Made by a program: the position numbers and the translations under genes. From positions 23,505-87,504 of the forward strand of contig DVOM01000009.1 of NCBI GenBank assembly GCA_018713605.1: 64,000 nt of DNA, in the 5' to 3' direction. This document shows positions 23,939-32,219 of this stretch, one piece after another. Origin of the DNA: Scatacola_A faecigallinarum. GTDB taxonomy: Bacteria; Pseudomonadota; Alphaproteobacteria; RF32; CAG-239. Below the pieces are notes generated by a model that was not told the DNA's origin, ran no database searches, and saw only the letters and a program-made list of their open reading frames with translations. The stretch's first letter is position 1. Each line of letters opens with the position of its first letter.

Positions 23939-24434
23939 AGTCTTTTATGACCGCAGAGGAAAGGAAAAATATGCCGACGACGTCATTCCGTTTGAGCAGA
24001 AAGGATACTTTGCGATTTTGGTAAAAGACGACAGGGTTTTGGTAACCTATCCGCCACAGGTTTCGGTTCCCGAATTTCCCGGCGGTTCGGCCGGCCGGAG
24101 GGAAGATTTTCGCGGCTGCCTGTTTCGCAAGCTTTTTGAGGAAACCGGTATAGAATTTATGCTTGACGGCGGCCTCCGGAAATACGAGCAAAATGTCAAT
24201 TATTTTGCCGACGATGCACGTCCGTTCGGCGAATTTTGCAAATATGACATGACTTTTATTGTTTATGACGCGTCGTCTTATGGATTTGACACGGGAAAAG
24301 AACACTGGAAAACGCCGGAAAACGGTTTGGCCGCGTGGCTTGACATCAATGATATTTTCGAGGGCAAAACCAAAATAAACTATGCGCACTGGCTTGCTTT
24401 TCAAAAGCTTTTTGCCGATAAGTGCAAGGTTTAG
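23931..24434 (+). CDS. NUDIX-fold protein with a modified Nudix box
   Basis: 167 residues from the ATG at 23,931, which overlaps gmk by 8 bases; an upstream in-frame start lies inside gmk and is less likely. The Nudix box is GSAGRRE-x7-RKLFEETGI. The glycine, first Glu, Arg and the EE pair are kept, but the usual RE is RK, so one metal-ligand glutamate is replaced. Conserved fold elements flank it (GYFAILVKDDRVLVTYP; AAWLDINDIF). Family members hydrolyse nucleoside diphosphate derivatives; activity here is uncertain. Confidence 0.65.
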   Translation: MVEVFYDRRGKEKYADDVIPFEQKGYFAILVKDDRVLVTYPPQVSVPEFPGGSAGRREDFRGCLFRKLFEETGIEFMLDGGLRKYEQNVNYFADDARPFGEFCKYDMTFIVYDASSYGFDTGKEHWKTPENGLAAWLDINDIFEGKTKINYAHWLAFQKLFADKCKV

Positions 24435-25000
24435 TTTTTCAGGGCGTTGAGACTTTCGCGCTGTTCGCGGGTCATGGCTTTGTATACCTGCGCCGCATTG
24501 TTATTGGCATTGGGAACATTCAGGGAGGCAGCTTTCCGGTACAGATGAAAAGCCCTGACTAAGTCTGTCTGAACCCCGATGCCGCGGGCAAACATCCATG
24601 CGAACAACTCAACAGCCTGCGGTTCGTTATCGTTGACATGTTTTTGGATTTCTTCCAACTCTACCGGCGTGACATGATTGTTTTTGACGGCAAGCAAAGT
24701 ATTCTGCCATTTCAGACGCGCAGCCTTGAGCGCCGCTTCGCGTTTCAGGCGTTCGCTTTCAAGGTTGACGGCTTTCATGTCAATCGTTTTGGTTTCCGTG
24801 GGCGGCATAATCTGTTTGGCGGCTTCGTCGTCGAGAAGAAAGTCGGGCGCATTGCGGTTTTTGACAAACATAGGCAGATAGCCGCTGTTGTCTGAACGCA
24901 CCAGGTCACGATAAATTTCATCCAAACTGGTCGCGTGGGCGGGCAGGGATAAAAAAAGCAGGCTGAAAATGATAAAAAACCGCGTTTTTTTTAGTTTCAT
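24431..25000 (-). CDS. Exported Sel1-like repeat protein
   Basis: 189 residues with a clear Sec signal peptide (MKLKKTRFFIIFSLLFLSLPAHA, cleavage after AHA at about residue 23). The middle is a charged helix (about 75-105). The C-terminal part resembles a Sel1/TPR-like repeat (AVELFAWMFARGIGV...AFHLYRKAASLNVPNA). Such repeats mediate protein-protein contacts in the periplasm. It overlaps the NUDIX gene end to end by 4 bases (convergent). Partner unknown. Confidence 0.65.
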   Translation of the reverse strand: MKLKKTRFFIIFSLLFLSLPAHATSLDEIYRDLVRSDNSGYLPMFVKNRNAPDFLLDDEAAKQIMPPTETKTIDMKAVNLESERLKREAALKAARLKWQNTLLAVKNNHVTPVELEEIQKHVNDNEPQAVELFAWMFARGIGVQTDLVRAFHLYRKAASLNVPNANNNAAQVYKAMTREQRESLNALKN

Positions 25001-25098
25001 TTCTTTATTTTTAACAAATTGTCATTATTCTTATACTACTTGAGACCCGATGCTAAGAAAAGGATATTTTGGGGTTTATGAACAAATTAGAGGGCAAA

Positions 25099-26028
25099 AT
25101 GCAAAAGATATATAATTCGGTTACGGAAATGGTCGGCCGGACGCCGCTGGTTAATTTGTCACGGCTGGCGAAAAAATTTAAGGTCAAGGCCAATATTCTG
25201 GCCAAGTGTGAATTTTACAATCCAGTTTTTTCGGTAAAGGACAGAGTTGCCCTGAAAATGATTGAAAAGGCCGAAGAGGCCGGTTTGGTCAGGGAAGACA
25301 CGGTTTTTGTCGAAGCAACTTCGGGAAATACGGGTATCGGACTGGCGGCCGTCTGCGCGGCCAGAGGATATAAACTGGTGATTATCATGCCGGAAAACAT
25401 GTCGCAGGAACGAATTAAACTGATGCGCCATTTTGGTGCCGAGGTTATTTTGACGCCGGCGGAAGACGGCATGACGGGTTCAATAAACAAAGCGGAAATT
25501 CTGGCAGAGAAAAATCCGGCCGTGCTTTTGCTCAGACAATTTGAAAACGAGGCCAATCCGGATGCGCACAAATTCGGCACCAGCATTGAAATTCTGGAAG
25601 ATACCGGCGGCGATGTCGATTGTCTGGTCAGCGCTGTCGGTACGGCCGGAACGGTCAGCGGCATTGCTTCGGCTCTCAGGACCTATAATCCCGAATTGTA
25701 TGTGGCGGCGGTGGAACCGGCGGCAAGTCCGGTTTTAAACGGCGGCAAAGCCGGCCCTCATAAAATTCCGGGCATCGGCGCCGGTTTTGTGCCGAAATTT
25801 TATGACCCGAAACTGATTGACGAAGTTATCGACATTAAAGATGAAGAAGCTGCTGATATAGCCAAGGCGACAGCCCGCTGCGAAGGGCTGGCCGTCGGCG
25901 TTTCGGCCGGAGCGGCTTTGGCGGCGGCAGTCAAAATCGGCCAACGGCAGGAAATGAAAGGCAAGAATATTGTTGTTATTCTGCCTGATGCGGCGGAAAG
26001 GTATCTTTCTACCGGCCTGCTTGATTGA
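25099..26028 (+). CDS. cysK: Cysteine synthase (O-acetylserine sulfhydrylase)
   Basis: PLP enzyme making cysteine from O-acetylserine and sulfide. I prefer the ATG at 25,099 (309 residues, GAGGG 5 bases upstream), giving MQKIYNSVTEMVGRTPLVNL as in the family; starts at 25,078 or TTG 25,069 are possible. The PLP lysine lies in NPVFSVKDR (about residue 41), the substrate loop is EATSGNTGIGLA, and the phosphate loop is GTAGTVSG. CysK versus CysM cannot be settled, but the C-terminus and length favour CysK. No cysE is nearby. Confidence 0.92.
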   Translation: MQKIYNSVTEMVGRTPLVNLSRLAKKFKVKANILAKCEFYNPVFSVKDRVALKMIEKAEEAGLVREDTVFVEATSGNTGIGLAAVCAARGYKLVIIMPENMSQERIKLMRHFGAEVILTPAEDGMTGSINKAEILAEKNPAVLLLRQFENEANPDAHKFGTSIEILEDTGGDVDCLVSAVGTAGTVSGIASALRTYNPELYVAAVEPAASPVLNGGKAGPHKIPGIGAGFVPKFYDPKLIDEVIDIKDEEAADIAKATARCEGLAVGVSAGAALAAAVKIGQRQEMKGKNIVVILPDAAERYLSTGLLD

Positions 26029-26045
26029 ATTTGGGACGTTAACTG

Positions 26046-26978
26046 ATGCTTTTTGACAAAATAACCATTATCGGTATCGGGCTAATAGGTTCTTCACTGG
26101 CCCGGGTAATCATGAAAAAAGGACTGGCGGGAAAGCTTTGCGCCTGTGACAAAAATAAGGAATATCTGGCCGAAGCCCGGGAGCTGGGCATTGTTGACGA
26201 AATCAGCGAAGATCTGGGGAAGGCCGTCGAAAATGCCGATTTGGTTGTTTATGCAACGCCGGTTGGTGCATACGGCGAGATTACCCGACAGATCGTTCCG
26301 CATTTGAAGAAAGGCGTTATTCTTACCGATGTCGGTTCGATTAAGAAGTATTCCATTCGCGAAATAGAAGAAAACCTGCCGGAAAACGCCGATGTTGTCG
26401 TTGTGCCCGGGCATCCGGTGGCCGGTACTGAAAAATCTGGTCCGGCCAACGGCTTTGATACACTTTTCGAAGGGCGCTGGTATATTGTAACGCCGTCTTC
26501 CCGTTCGACGGAAGAAGCGGTGGCGAAAGTTTCCGAACTTTGGGCGGCGGCCAGAATGAAAGTGGACAAGATGACGCCGGAACACCATGACAAGGTTATG
26601 GCGGCGGTTTCGCATCTGCCGCATTTAATTGCTTATTCCATCGTCGGCACGGTTTCGGATTTGGAAGGTTATGAAAAACAGGAGATTATAAAATATTCGG
26701 CTTCGGGTTTCCGCGACTTTACGCGTATTGCCGGTTCGGATCCGACGATGTGGCGCGACGTGTTTCTGAACAACAAGGAAACCATTTTGGAACTGATTCA
26801 GCGGTTTGTCGAAGATTTAATCGCTTTGGAGAGAAATATCCGCTGGAATGAGGGTGACAAGCTGTTTGAACTGTTTTCCCGCACGCAGAAAATACGCAGG
26901 GAGGTTATTGAGGCACGGCAGGAACAGCCTGAACACGAAAAACGCCTGTTGGCTGAAATCAATAAGCTTGATAAATAA
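26046..26978 (+). CDS. Prephenate/arogenate dehydrogenase
   Basis: NAD(P)-dependent dehydrogenase for tyrosine synthesis, 310 residues, without chorismate mutase or ACT domain. The cofactor motif is IIGIGLIGSSLA (about residues 8-19), with GHPVAGTEKSGP (about 127-138) and SHLPHLIAYS (about 192-201) carrying the catalytic and substrate-binding His residues of TyrA. This is the TyrA/TyrC layout common in alphaproteobacteria. It is 17 bases after cysK and 49 bases before lptG. AroK (48,955) serves the same pathway upstream. Confidence 0.9.
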   Translation: MLFDKITIIGIGLIGSSLARVIMKKGLAGKLCACDKNKEYLAEARELGIVDEISEDLGKAVENADLVVYATPVGAYGEITRQIVPHLKKGVILTDVGSIKKYSIREIEENLPENADVVVVPGHPVAGTEKSGPANGFDTLFEGRWYIVTPSSRSTEEAVAKVSELWAAARMKVDKMTPEHHDKVMAAVSHLPHLIAYSIVGTVSDLEGYEKQEIIKYSASGFRDFTRIAGSDPTMWRDVFLNNKETILELIQRFVEDLIALERNIRWNEGDKLFELFSRTQKIRREVIEARQEQPEHEKRLLAEINKLDK

Positions 26979-27027
26979 TCCGAATTTATATATTCTGACA
27001 GAAATTCAGACAACAGAAGTATAACCG

Positions 27028-28134
27028 ATGAACCCGAATGCTATTCTAGGAAAATATTTAATCAAACAGATCGTTATCAATTTTCTGGCCGTTTTGCTGA
27101 TGGTTATGGGAATTGTACTGATGTTTGAAGTGATTGAGCTGCTGCGCCGCACTTCCGACCGAACCGACGTCGATGCCTGGTTTATTATGCAGATGGCGGT
27201 AACCAAGCTGCCGCGGACGCTGGAAATGGTGTTTCCCTTTGTGATGATGATTGCGGCAATGATTACTTTCTGGCGGTTGAGCAAAAGCAACGAATTTGTG
27301 ATTATCCGGGCCGCCGGCGTTTCCATCTGGGGCTTTCTGACACCGGTGCTGTTTGCCGTTTTTACTGTCGGCGTTTTGAACATTACGGTCATCAATCCGA
27401 TTTCGGCGCAGATGTACGAGGCTTATGAAACGCTGGATTACCGTTTTAAGACCAAGAATCCGAAAGCCGTGCTGTTTTCGGACAAGGGATTGTGGATAAG
27501 GGAAGCCATTGACGAGAACCGGTTTCTGGTTTTGCAGGCAAAATCGCTGCGGCAGGAAGGGAAAAACCTGCTGCTGCGTGATGTCGATATATTGGAAATG
27601 GATCGTAATTCACAGATTTTAAAAAGGGTCGAGGCTTTTGCCGCCGTTTTGGAAAACAAGGAATTTGAACTTAAGGACGTTAAAGTTTTCGAGGCCGGCA
27701 AGCCGACGCTGAATCTGAACAACGTCAAATATCAGACGACGCTGACGGCTGAAAGAATCAAAGAAAACTTTGTGGATCCGGAGGCTATTTCTTTCTGGGA
27801 TTTGCCGGGAACCATAAAATTTTACGAAATGTCGGGTTTTTCGGCGCTGCGGCACCATATGCGCTATCTTACGCTGCTGGCTTCGCCTTTTATGCTCTGC
27901 GCGATGGTTCTGGTCGCGGCGGTGTTTGCGCTGCGACCGAACAACAGGCGCGGCGGCGTAATGTTTTTGATTGTCGGCGGTATTGCTACGGGTTTTATGG
28001 TCTATTTTATGTCGCAGGTAATTTACGCTTTCGGCATCAACGGTTATATTCCGAGTTTCTTTGCCGCCTGGACACCGGCGCTGATTGCCGCTTTGATCAG
28101 CGTTTCCATTCTGCTGCATTTGGAAGACGGTTAG
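27028..28134 (+). CDS. lptG: LPS export ABC permease LptG
   Basis: 368-residue YjgP/YjgQ-family permease of the LptB2FG complex that extracts lipopolysaccharide from the inner membrane. N-terminal transmembrane helices at about 13-35, 63-82 and 100-122 are separated from three C-terminal ones by a periplasmic beta domain (about 130-265). The first helices (GKYLIKQIVINFLAV; EVIELLRRTSD) match LptG rather than LptF. Its partner LptF is encoded 30 kb away (56,717-57,844), although the two usually adjoin. The stop is directly adjacent to the next start. Confidence 0.88.
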   Translation: MNPNAILGKYLIKQIVINFLAVLLMVMGIVLMFEVIELLRRTSDRTDVDAWFIMQMAVTKLPRTLEMVFPFVMMIAAMITFWRLSKSNEFVIIRAAGVSIWGFLTPVLFAVFTVGVLNITVINPISAQMYEAYETLDYRFKTKNPKAVLFSDKGLWIREAIDENRFLVLQAKSLRQEGKNLLLRDVDILEMDRNSQILKRVEAFAAVLENKEFELKDVKVFEAGKPTLNLNNVKYQTTLTAERIKENFVDPEAISFWDLPGTIKFYEMSGFSALRHHMRYLTLLASPFMLCAMVLVAAVFALRPNNRRGGVMFLIVGGIATGFMVYFMSQVIYAFGINGYIPSFFAAWTPALIAALISVSILLHLEDG

Positions 28135-28734
28135 ATGTCGCTTTCCGCTGCCGTCGGTTCCTGGGACATTTATGTAAGTTCGCTGTTTTATGACGGCGGA
28201 CATTTTTTGCTGGAAGATAATTTTTTAGGCAATCTCATCCGCCGGGGAATTCCGGAGCTGATTGTTCTGTCCGCAGCGGTAATTTTTGCAGTCTGGCTGT
28301 ATGGAAAAATAAGCTGCCGGGTTTGCGGCGGGATAGACAACAGGGTTGTTCTGCTGACTTCGGGAACCATGCTGGTTGGACCTTTTTTGATTGTGAACGG
28401 CATTTTCAAAACGTTTTGGGGACGGGCGCGGCCGCGGGATATAGACCTTTTCGGCGGCAGCAAGGCGTTTAGTCTGCCGTTGGAAATATCAAATCAGTGC
28501 GCGTGGGACTGTTCCTTTATGTCCGGCCATACGGCGGTGGCTTTCTGGCTGTTGGCACCGGCGCTGCTGGCTCCAAAAAAGTTTCGCTCTTTCGCGGTTG
28601 CGGCTGCGTTGCTTTTTGGCGTGACAACGGCGGTTTTCCGTATAGGTCAAGGCGCACATTTCTTTTCCGACGTCGCATTTTCGGCGCTGGTCATGTGTCT
28701 GTTGATTGTTGCCGTTTACCGCCGGTTGTTTTGA
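28135..28734 (+). CDS. PAP2-family membrane phosphatase (possible lipid phosphatase)
   Basis: 199-residue integral membrane protein with the three phosphatidic-acid-phosphatase motifs: KTFWGRARPRD (K-x6-RP), CSFMSGHTA (SGH) and RIGQGAHFFSD (R-x5-H-x3-D). Five or six hydrophobic segments surround them with the active site facing the periplasm. Adjacency to lptG suggests lipid A dephosphorylation (LpxE-like), but undecaprenyl-pyrophosphate phosphatase is an alternative. Start is at the base after the lptG stop. Confidence 0.82.
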   Translation: MSLSAAVGSWDIYVSSLFYDGGHFLLEDNFLGNLIRRGIPELIVLSAAVIFAVWLYGKISCRVCGGIDNRVVLLTSGTMLVGPFLIVNGIFKTFWGRARPRDIDLFGGSKAFSLPLEISNQCAWDCSFMSGHTAVAFWLLAPALLAPKKFRSFAVAAALLFGVTTAVFRIGQGAHFFSDVAFSALVMCLLIVAVYRRLF

Positions 28735-28736
28735 TT

Positions 28737-29402
28737 TTATTTTATGCAGACGTCGGGCGCGCGCAAATAGAGCGGTTTCGGGAAATCGAAGATTTTGTTT
28801 TGATATTTTTGCAGGCCGCAGGCGGCGAGGTCTTCTATCGGCGGGCAGTTCAGCATCTTAATCGCATGCAGGCTCAAGCCGCTGGGTTTGTTTAAAAAAC
28901 GTTCGACGCCGTCGCCGACCAGCGTAACTTTGGAACCGCGAAGCCTGTCAATGATTTCTTCATAAGTTCCGGCGGCGGGTTCGGTCGTTTTTTTCAGTTT
29001 TTCGTCAAAGAGCTGATAATAAAAGTCTTCGCGTTTAGTTTCGATAATGACGGCGTTAATTCTGGCTGTTTCTTGCGCGTCAAGACTGTGCGCGTAGGCT
29101 TCGAAAGCCGAAACGCCGATGATTTTGGTTTTCGGACAAGCCAATCCGAAAGCCCGGGCAGCGGAAATGGAAGAACGGACGCCGGTAAAAGAGCCGGGTC
29201 CGGTGCAGACGACCGCCAGCCCCAAATCTTTGAACTGCAGGTTTTCGGCTTCCAACGTGTTGCGGATTTCGGGAATGAGAACTTCCGCCTGTCCGAAGTC
29301 CATCTCTTCCTGAAACAGGTCTATGGTTCGGCCGTCTTTGCTTAAAAGCACGGAAACGCCGTTGGCGGTAGTATCAAAAGCCAGAGTATACATTTTATTC
29401 AC
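28737..29402 (-). CDS. tsaB: tRNA t6A biosynthesis protein TsaB
   Basis: Actin-fold dimerisation partner of TsaD, 221 residues. It begins MYTLAFDTTANGVSVLL (an ATG at 29,393 or 29,402) and carries the family signature VVCTGPGSFTGVRSSISAARAFGLA (about residues 63-87). The C-terminal half is divergent, as usual in TsaB. It converges on the PAP2 gene with 2 bases between stops. With TsaD and TsaE it provides most of the t6A machinery; TsaC is not in the window. Confidence 0.94.
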   Translation of the reverse strand: MNKMYTLAFDTTANGVSVLLSKDGRTIDLFQEEMDFGQAEVLIPEIRNTLEAENLQFKDLGLAVVCTGPGSFTGVRSSISAARAFGLACPKTKIIGVSAFEAYAHSLDAQETARINAVIIETKREDFYYQLFDEKLKKTTEPAAGTYEEIIDRLRGSKVTLVGDGVERFLNKPSGLSLHAIKMLNCPPIEDLAACGLQKYQNKIFDFPKPLYLRAPDVCIK

Positions 29403-29490
29403 TTGTCCTGCATTTTTAAGTTTTACTAATTGTTTTTATATTATAGATTATAAAAACAGACAATAATTTTAATAAAAAATCAGAAAAATT

Positions 29491-31170
29491 ATGAGTTACG
29501 AGCTGTTACAAGACATGTTTTACGCCGCGCCGGAGCTGTGGTACATCTTGGGCGCGGCGTTTGCCGCATTATTGGCTTTTCTGATGTATAATGGCGTTAA
29601 GATTTTGAAACTTCGCCAAAAAAACTATTTTCTGAACCGTGACCGGGAGCGTTATGCAGAAACGCTTTACGCTTCCAAAGACGGTTATTTCGCCTTTATT
29701 TATCCCGACGAAAAAGTCAATGATCCGCGCAAAACCATCAAGGAAAGATGTTCGCGCCGTCTTGCGGTAATCCTTAATCTGGAAAAAGGGACGAACTCTT
29801 CTTTTGAAGATGTTTTGAAAACCCTTTATAAAGACGATGCCAAAAAACTGGTCAAGTATGTCAGTCTGCTGATGGACGACGGCGTTTCCTTTGAAGAAGA
29901 GTTTGTGCTGAAAAGCAACGGCAAGCATATTAATCTGGCCGGTTCGCGGATTAACGGAATTGACGGCAACATTTACTGTGACATGATATGGTTTCGCGAC
30001 GTGAGTTTTGAATCCAACCGAATCAGCGATCTGGAGCAGGAAAAGGAAGCTTCGCAGGAAAAAGTCCGGCAGCTGCGCGACCTGATTGACAATATTCCCT
30101 ATCCGGTCTGGCTGCGTGACGAAAATTTGAAACCGGTGCTGGTAAACAGGAAGTATGCCGAGTTTGTACCCGAAGCCGGACCGGAGGAAATTGTTGCGCG
30201 GGGGCTTGAAATTCAGGGAATCAACGGCGAAAGCATTTCGACAAATCTGGCTTTGGTGGCTCATACGGCGAATCGGGTAAAAAAAGAAACGGTTTCACTG
30301 GTCAAAAACGGCGAAAGACATTCCTTTGAGGTTATCGAAACGCCTTTTCATGCCGGACAAAGTCTGGATAAAATATGTACGGCCGGGGCGTTGATTGAAG
30401 TAACGGAGCTTGACGAACTAAAGAGGAACCTAAAGTTGCATCAGAATGCGCATCTGGAAATTCTCGGCGCTTTGGGAACGGCTTTTGCGGTTTTTGACAA
30501 CGGTTTCAGGCTTTCCTTTTACAATAAGGCCTTTGCCGCTTTTTGGGGATTGGAAGACGTCTGGCTGGAAAGCAATCCGACATATGCTTCGTTTCTGGAC
30601 GTTATCCGTGAAAAAAGGATGCTGCCGGAAGTTCCTGATTTTCGTCTGTATAAAAACGATGAGCAAAAGGACTTTTCGGCGATTATCGAACCGAAGGAAG
30701 ATATGCTGCATCTGCCGGACGGCAGAACTTTCCGGCGGGTACGGGCGCCGCATCCGATGGGCGGTCTGGTGTTTGCCTTTGAAGACGTATCCGACCGTCT
30801 GGCGACGCGGCGGGCATATAATTCCCTGTTGTCGGTGCAGCAGGAGATTCTGGACAATCTGTTTGATCCGGTTCTCATCTTTGGTTCTAACGGCCGTTTA
30901 AATTTTTTCAACAGGGCATATCTTGATATGTGGAAAGTTGATGAAATTAAGCTGCAGAACGATCCCGGCATTGACGAAATTATCGAATCGCAGGCGAAAT
31001 TTTTCGGTAACGTTGACGACTGGCCGTTGTTAAAAAAAGACATTATTCAGCATCTTACCAGCCTGACGACCAGGAGTTTCAGCCTTAAACGCAGTGACGG
31101 CGTTTCGATTGAGGTTTTGACAACTGCGCTTTCCGACGGGTCGATTATGATTACCTACAAACAAATTTGA
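29491..31170 (+). CDS. Membrane-anchored multi-PAS protein without a kinase domain
   Basis: 559 residues. A transmembrane helix lies at about 18-38, a PAS-like region at about 50-185, a coiled coil at about 180-205, and three further PAS-type segments near 200-310 (IDNIPYPVWLRDENL), 325-430 (LGTAFAVFDNGFRLSFYN) and 445-555 (ILDNLFDPVLIFGSNGRLNFFN). It ends at ITYKQI. Alphaproteobacterial relatives usually continue into HisKA and HATPase domains; no such sequence follows in any frame, so it is truncated by design or by ancestral deletion. It may be a sensory scaffold or partner of a separate kinase. Confidence 0.7.
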   Translation: MSYELLQDMFYAAPELWYILGAAFAALLAFLMYNGVKILKLRQKNYFLNRDRERYAETLYASKDGYFAFIYPDEKVNDPRKTIKERCSRRLAVILNLEKGTNSSFEDVLKTLYKDDAKKLVKYVSLLMDDGVSFEEEFVLKSNGKHINLAGSRINGIDGNIYCDMIWFRDVSFESNRISDLEQEKEASQEKVRQLRDLIDNIPYPVWLRDENLKPVLVNRKYAEFVPEAGPEEIVARGLEIQGINGESISTNLALVAHTANRVKKETVSLVKNGERHSFEVIETPFHAGQSLDKICTAGALIEVTELDELKRNLKLHQNAHLEILGALGTAFAVFDNGFRLSFYNKAFAAFWGLEDVWLESNPTYASFLDVIREKRMLPEVPDFRLYKNDEQKDFSAIIEPKEDMLHLPDGRTFRRVRAPHPMGGLVFAFEDVSDRLATRRAYNSLLSVQQEILDNLFDPVLIFGSNGRLNFFNRAYLDMWKVDEIKLQNDPGIDEIIESQAKFFGNVDDWPLLKKDIIQHLTSLTTRSFSLKRSDGVSIEVLTTALSDGSIMITYKQI

Positions 31171-31260
31171 CCTTTCTTCAACTTCCGATTTCAAAAAATG
31201 GACAAAAGCCAGATTGTGTTGCCGTAAAAAGCTTATTTTCTGCCGTTTTGCGGTTAATAT

Positions 31261-31283
31261 TTGACAAAACTCTTTGTTTGTGT
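31261..31283 (+). promoter_or_regulatory. Possible promoter of the 294-aa gene (weak -10)
   Basis: A perfect TTGACA at 31,261 lies 66 bases upstream of the next gene. At 17-base spacing only CATTTT is found, so the -10 is poor. The rest of the gap 31,171-31,326 shows nothing else. Confidence 0.3.
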
Positions 31284-31326
31284 CATTTTAATATGTGTTT
31301 CAGGCGTGTGAGGTCCAGAAGGGCTT

Positions 31327-32211
31327 ATGATTGTGGAGCTTTGGATGAAAGAAGACTTTTCAAATCCGAATATCGAATGGAAAAAGAACAATTCCGACCC
31401 CAGCGAAAGGTTAACTCTGCGGATTAACCACAAAGAAGCCGCCGCTTATTCGGCGACGAAGAAAAATTCTTTTAATGCGCCGGCAATGCCGGTTGCCGAA
31501 AATCTTCCCAAAGGTTTGAAGAAAATTCGCAAAAAAATTCGTAAGATTGACGTCCGTTCCGATTATGAGGACGAAGACGACGAGGATTTCCAGTATATTC
31601 CCGACAGTCTGGAACAGCTGAATCAGGCCAATTCGCTGATGAATGCCCTGAATGACGAGGAAAAACGCCTGTTGCAGCAACAGGAAAGTCTGCAAAACAT
31701 GAAAATGCAACAGACGGCAGGCAAGATGGAAGCATTGGCCGTGGCGGCCAATATGGCGCGACAGGCGGGACTGACAGGCACCGAAAAAAAAGCGGTTGTC
31801 AAAAACCAGCAAACCAATGCGCCGCTGGAAGAGATTACCGAACTTGCCGTACGCGACATTTTGAACGACCGGGAAAAAATCAGCGGCAGAAAAGTTCCGG
31901 AAGGAAAGGTTATTCAGACGCTGCGTGGCGTAAAAAGGGTTAAAGACGCCGGAGGCAACAAAGCTTTGCAGGGGTTATCGCTTGACGCGCTGCTGAAAGC
32001 CGGCGAGAAAGATATCAGTGATGAAGAACTGGCTAAAATTGCAGCCCGAGAAAATAATGCACTGGCCAAAAAAATTCTTGAAAAATCAGGTCAGGACGTT
32101 AAACGCCGGCGAAAAAAAGACGTCAAAAAGTTTCCGGACAAGACAAAGGACAAAGCAAACGTTCTTCTTAAACGCAATTTGTCGCTGAAGAATTTGAATG
32201 ACAGAGTTTAA
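31327..32211 (+). CDS. Highly charged protein of unknown function (294 aa)
   Basis: Not recognised. Starts at 31,327 after AGAAGGG. Low-complexity, Lys/Glu/Asp-rich with two basic-acidic switches (KKIRKKIRKIDV then DYEDEDDED, about residues 68-88). A Gln/Met-rich coiled coil follows (about 105-145, LLQQQESLQNMKMQQ), and the tail is very basic (RRRKKDVKKFPDKTKDK). No membrane segment or enzyme motif. Possible nucleic-acid-binding or scaffold role is inferred from charge only. It converges on ampG. Confidence 0.55.
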   Translation: MIVELWMKEDFSNPNIEWKKNNSDPSERLTLRINHKEAAAYSATKKNSFNAPAMPVAENLPKGLKKIRKKIRKIDVRSDYEDEDDEDFQYIPDSLEQLNQANSLMNALNDEEKRLLQQQESLQNMKMQQTAGKMEALAVAANMARQAGLTGTEKKAVVKNQQTNAPLEEITELAVRDILNDREKISGRKVPEGKVIQTLRGVKRVKDAGGNKALQGLSLDALLKAGEKDISDEELAKIAARENNALAKKILEKSGQDVKRRRKKDVKKFPDKTKDKANVLLKRNLSLKNLNDRV

Positions 32212-32219
32212 TCCCGCGT

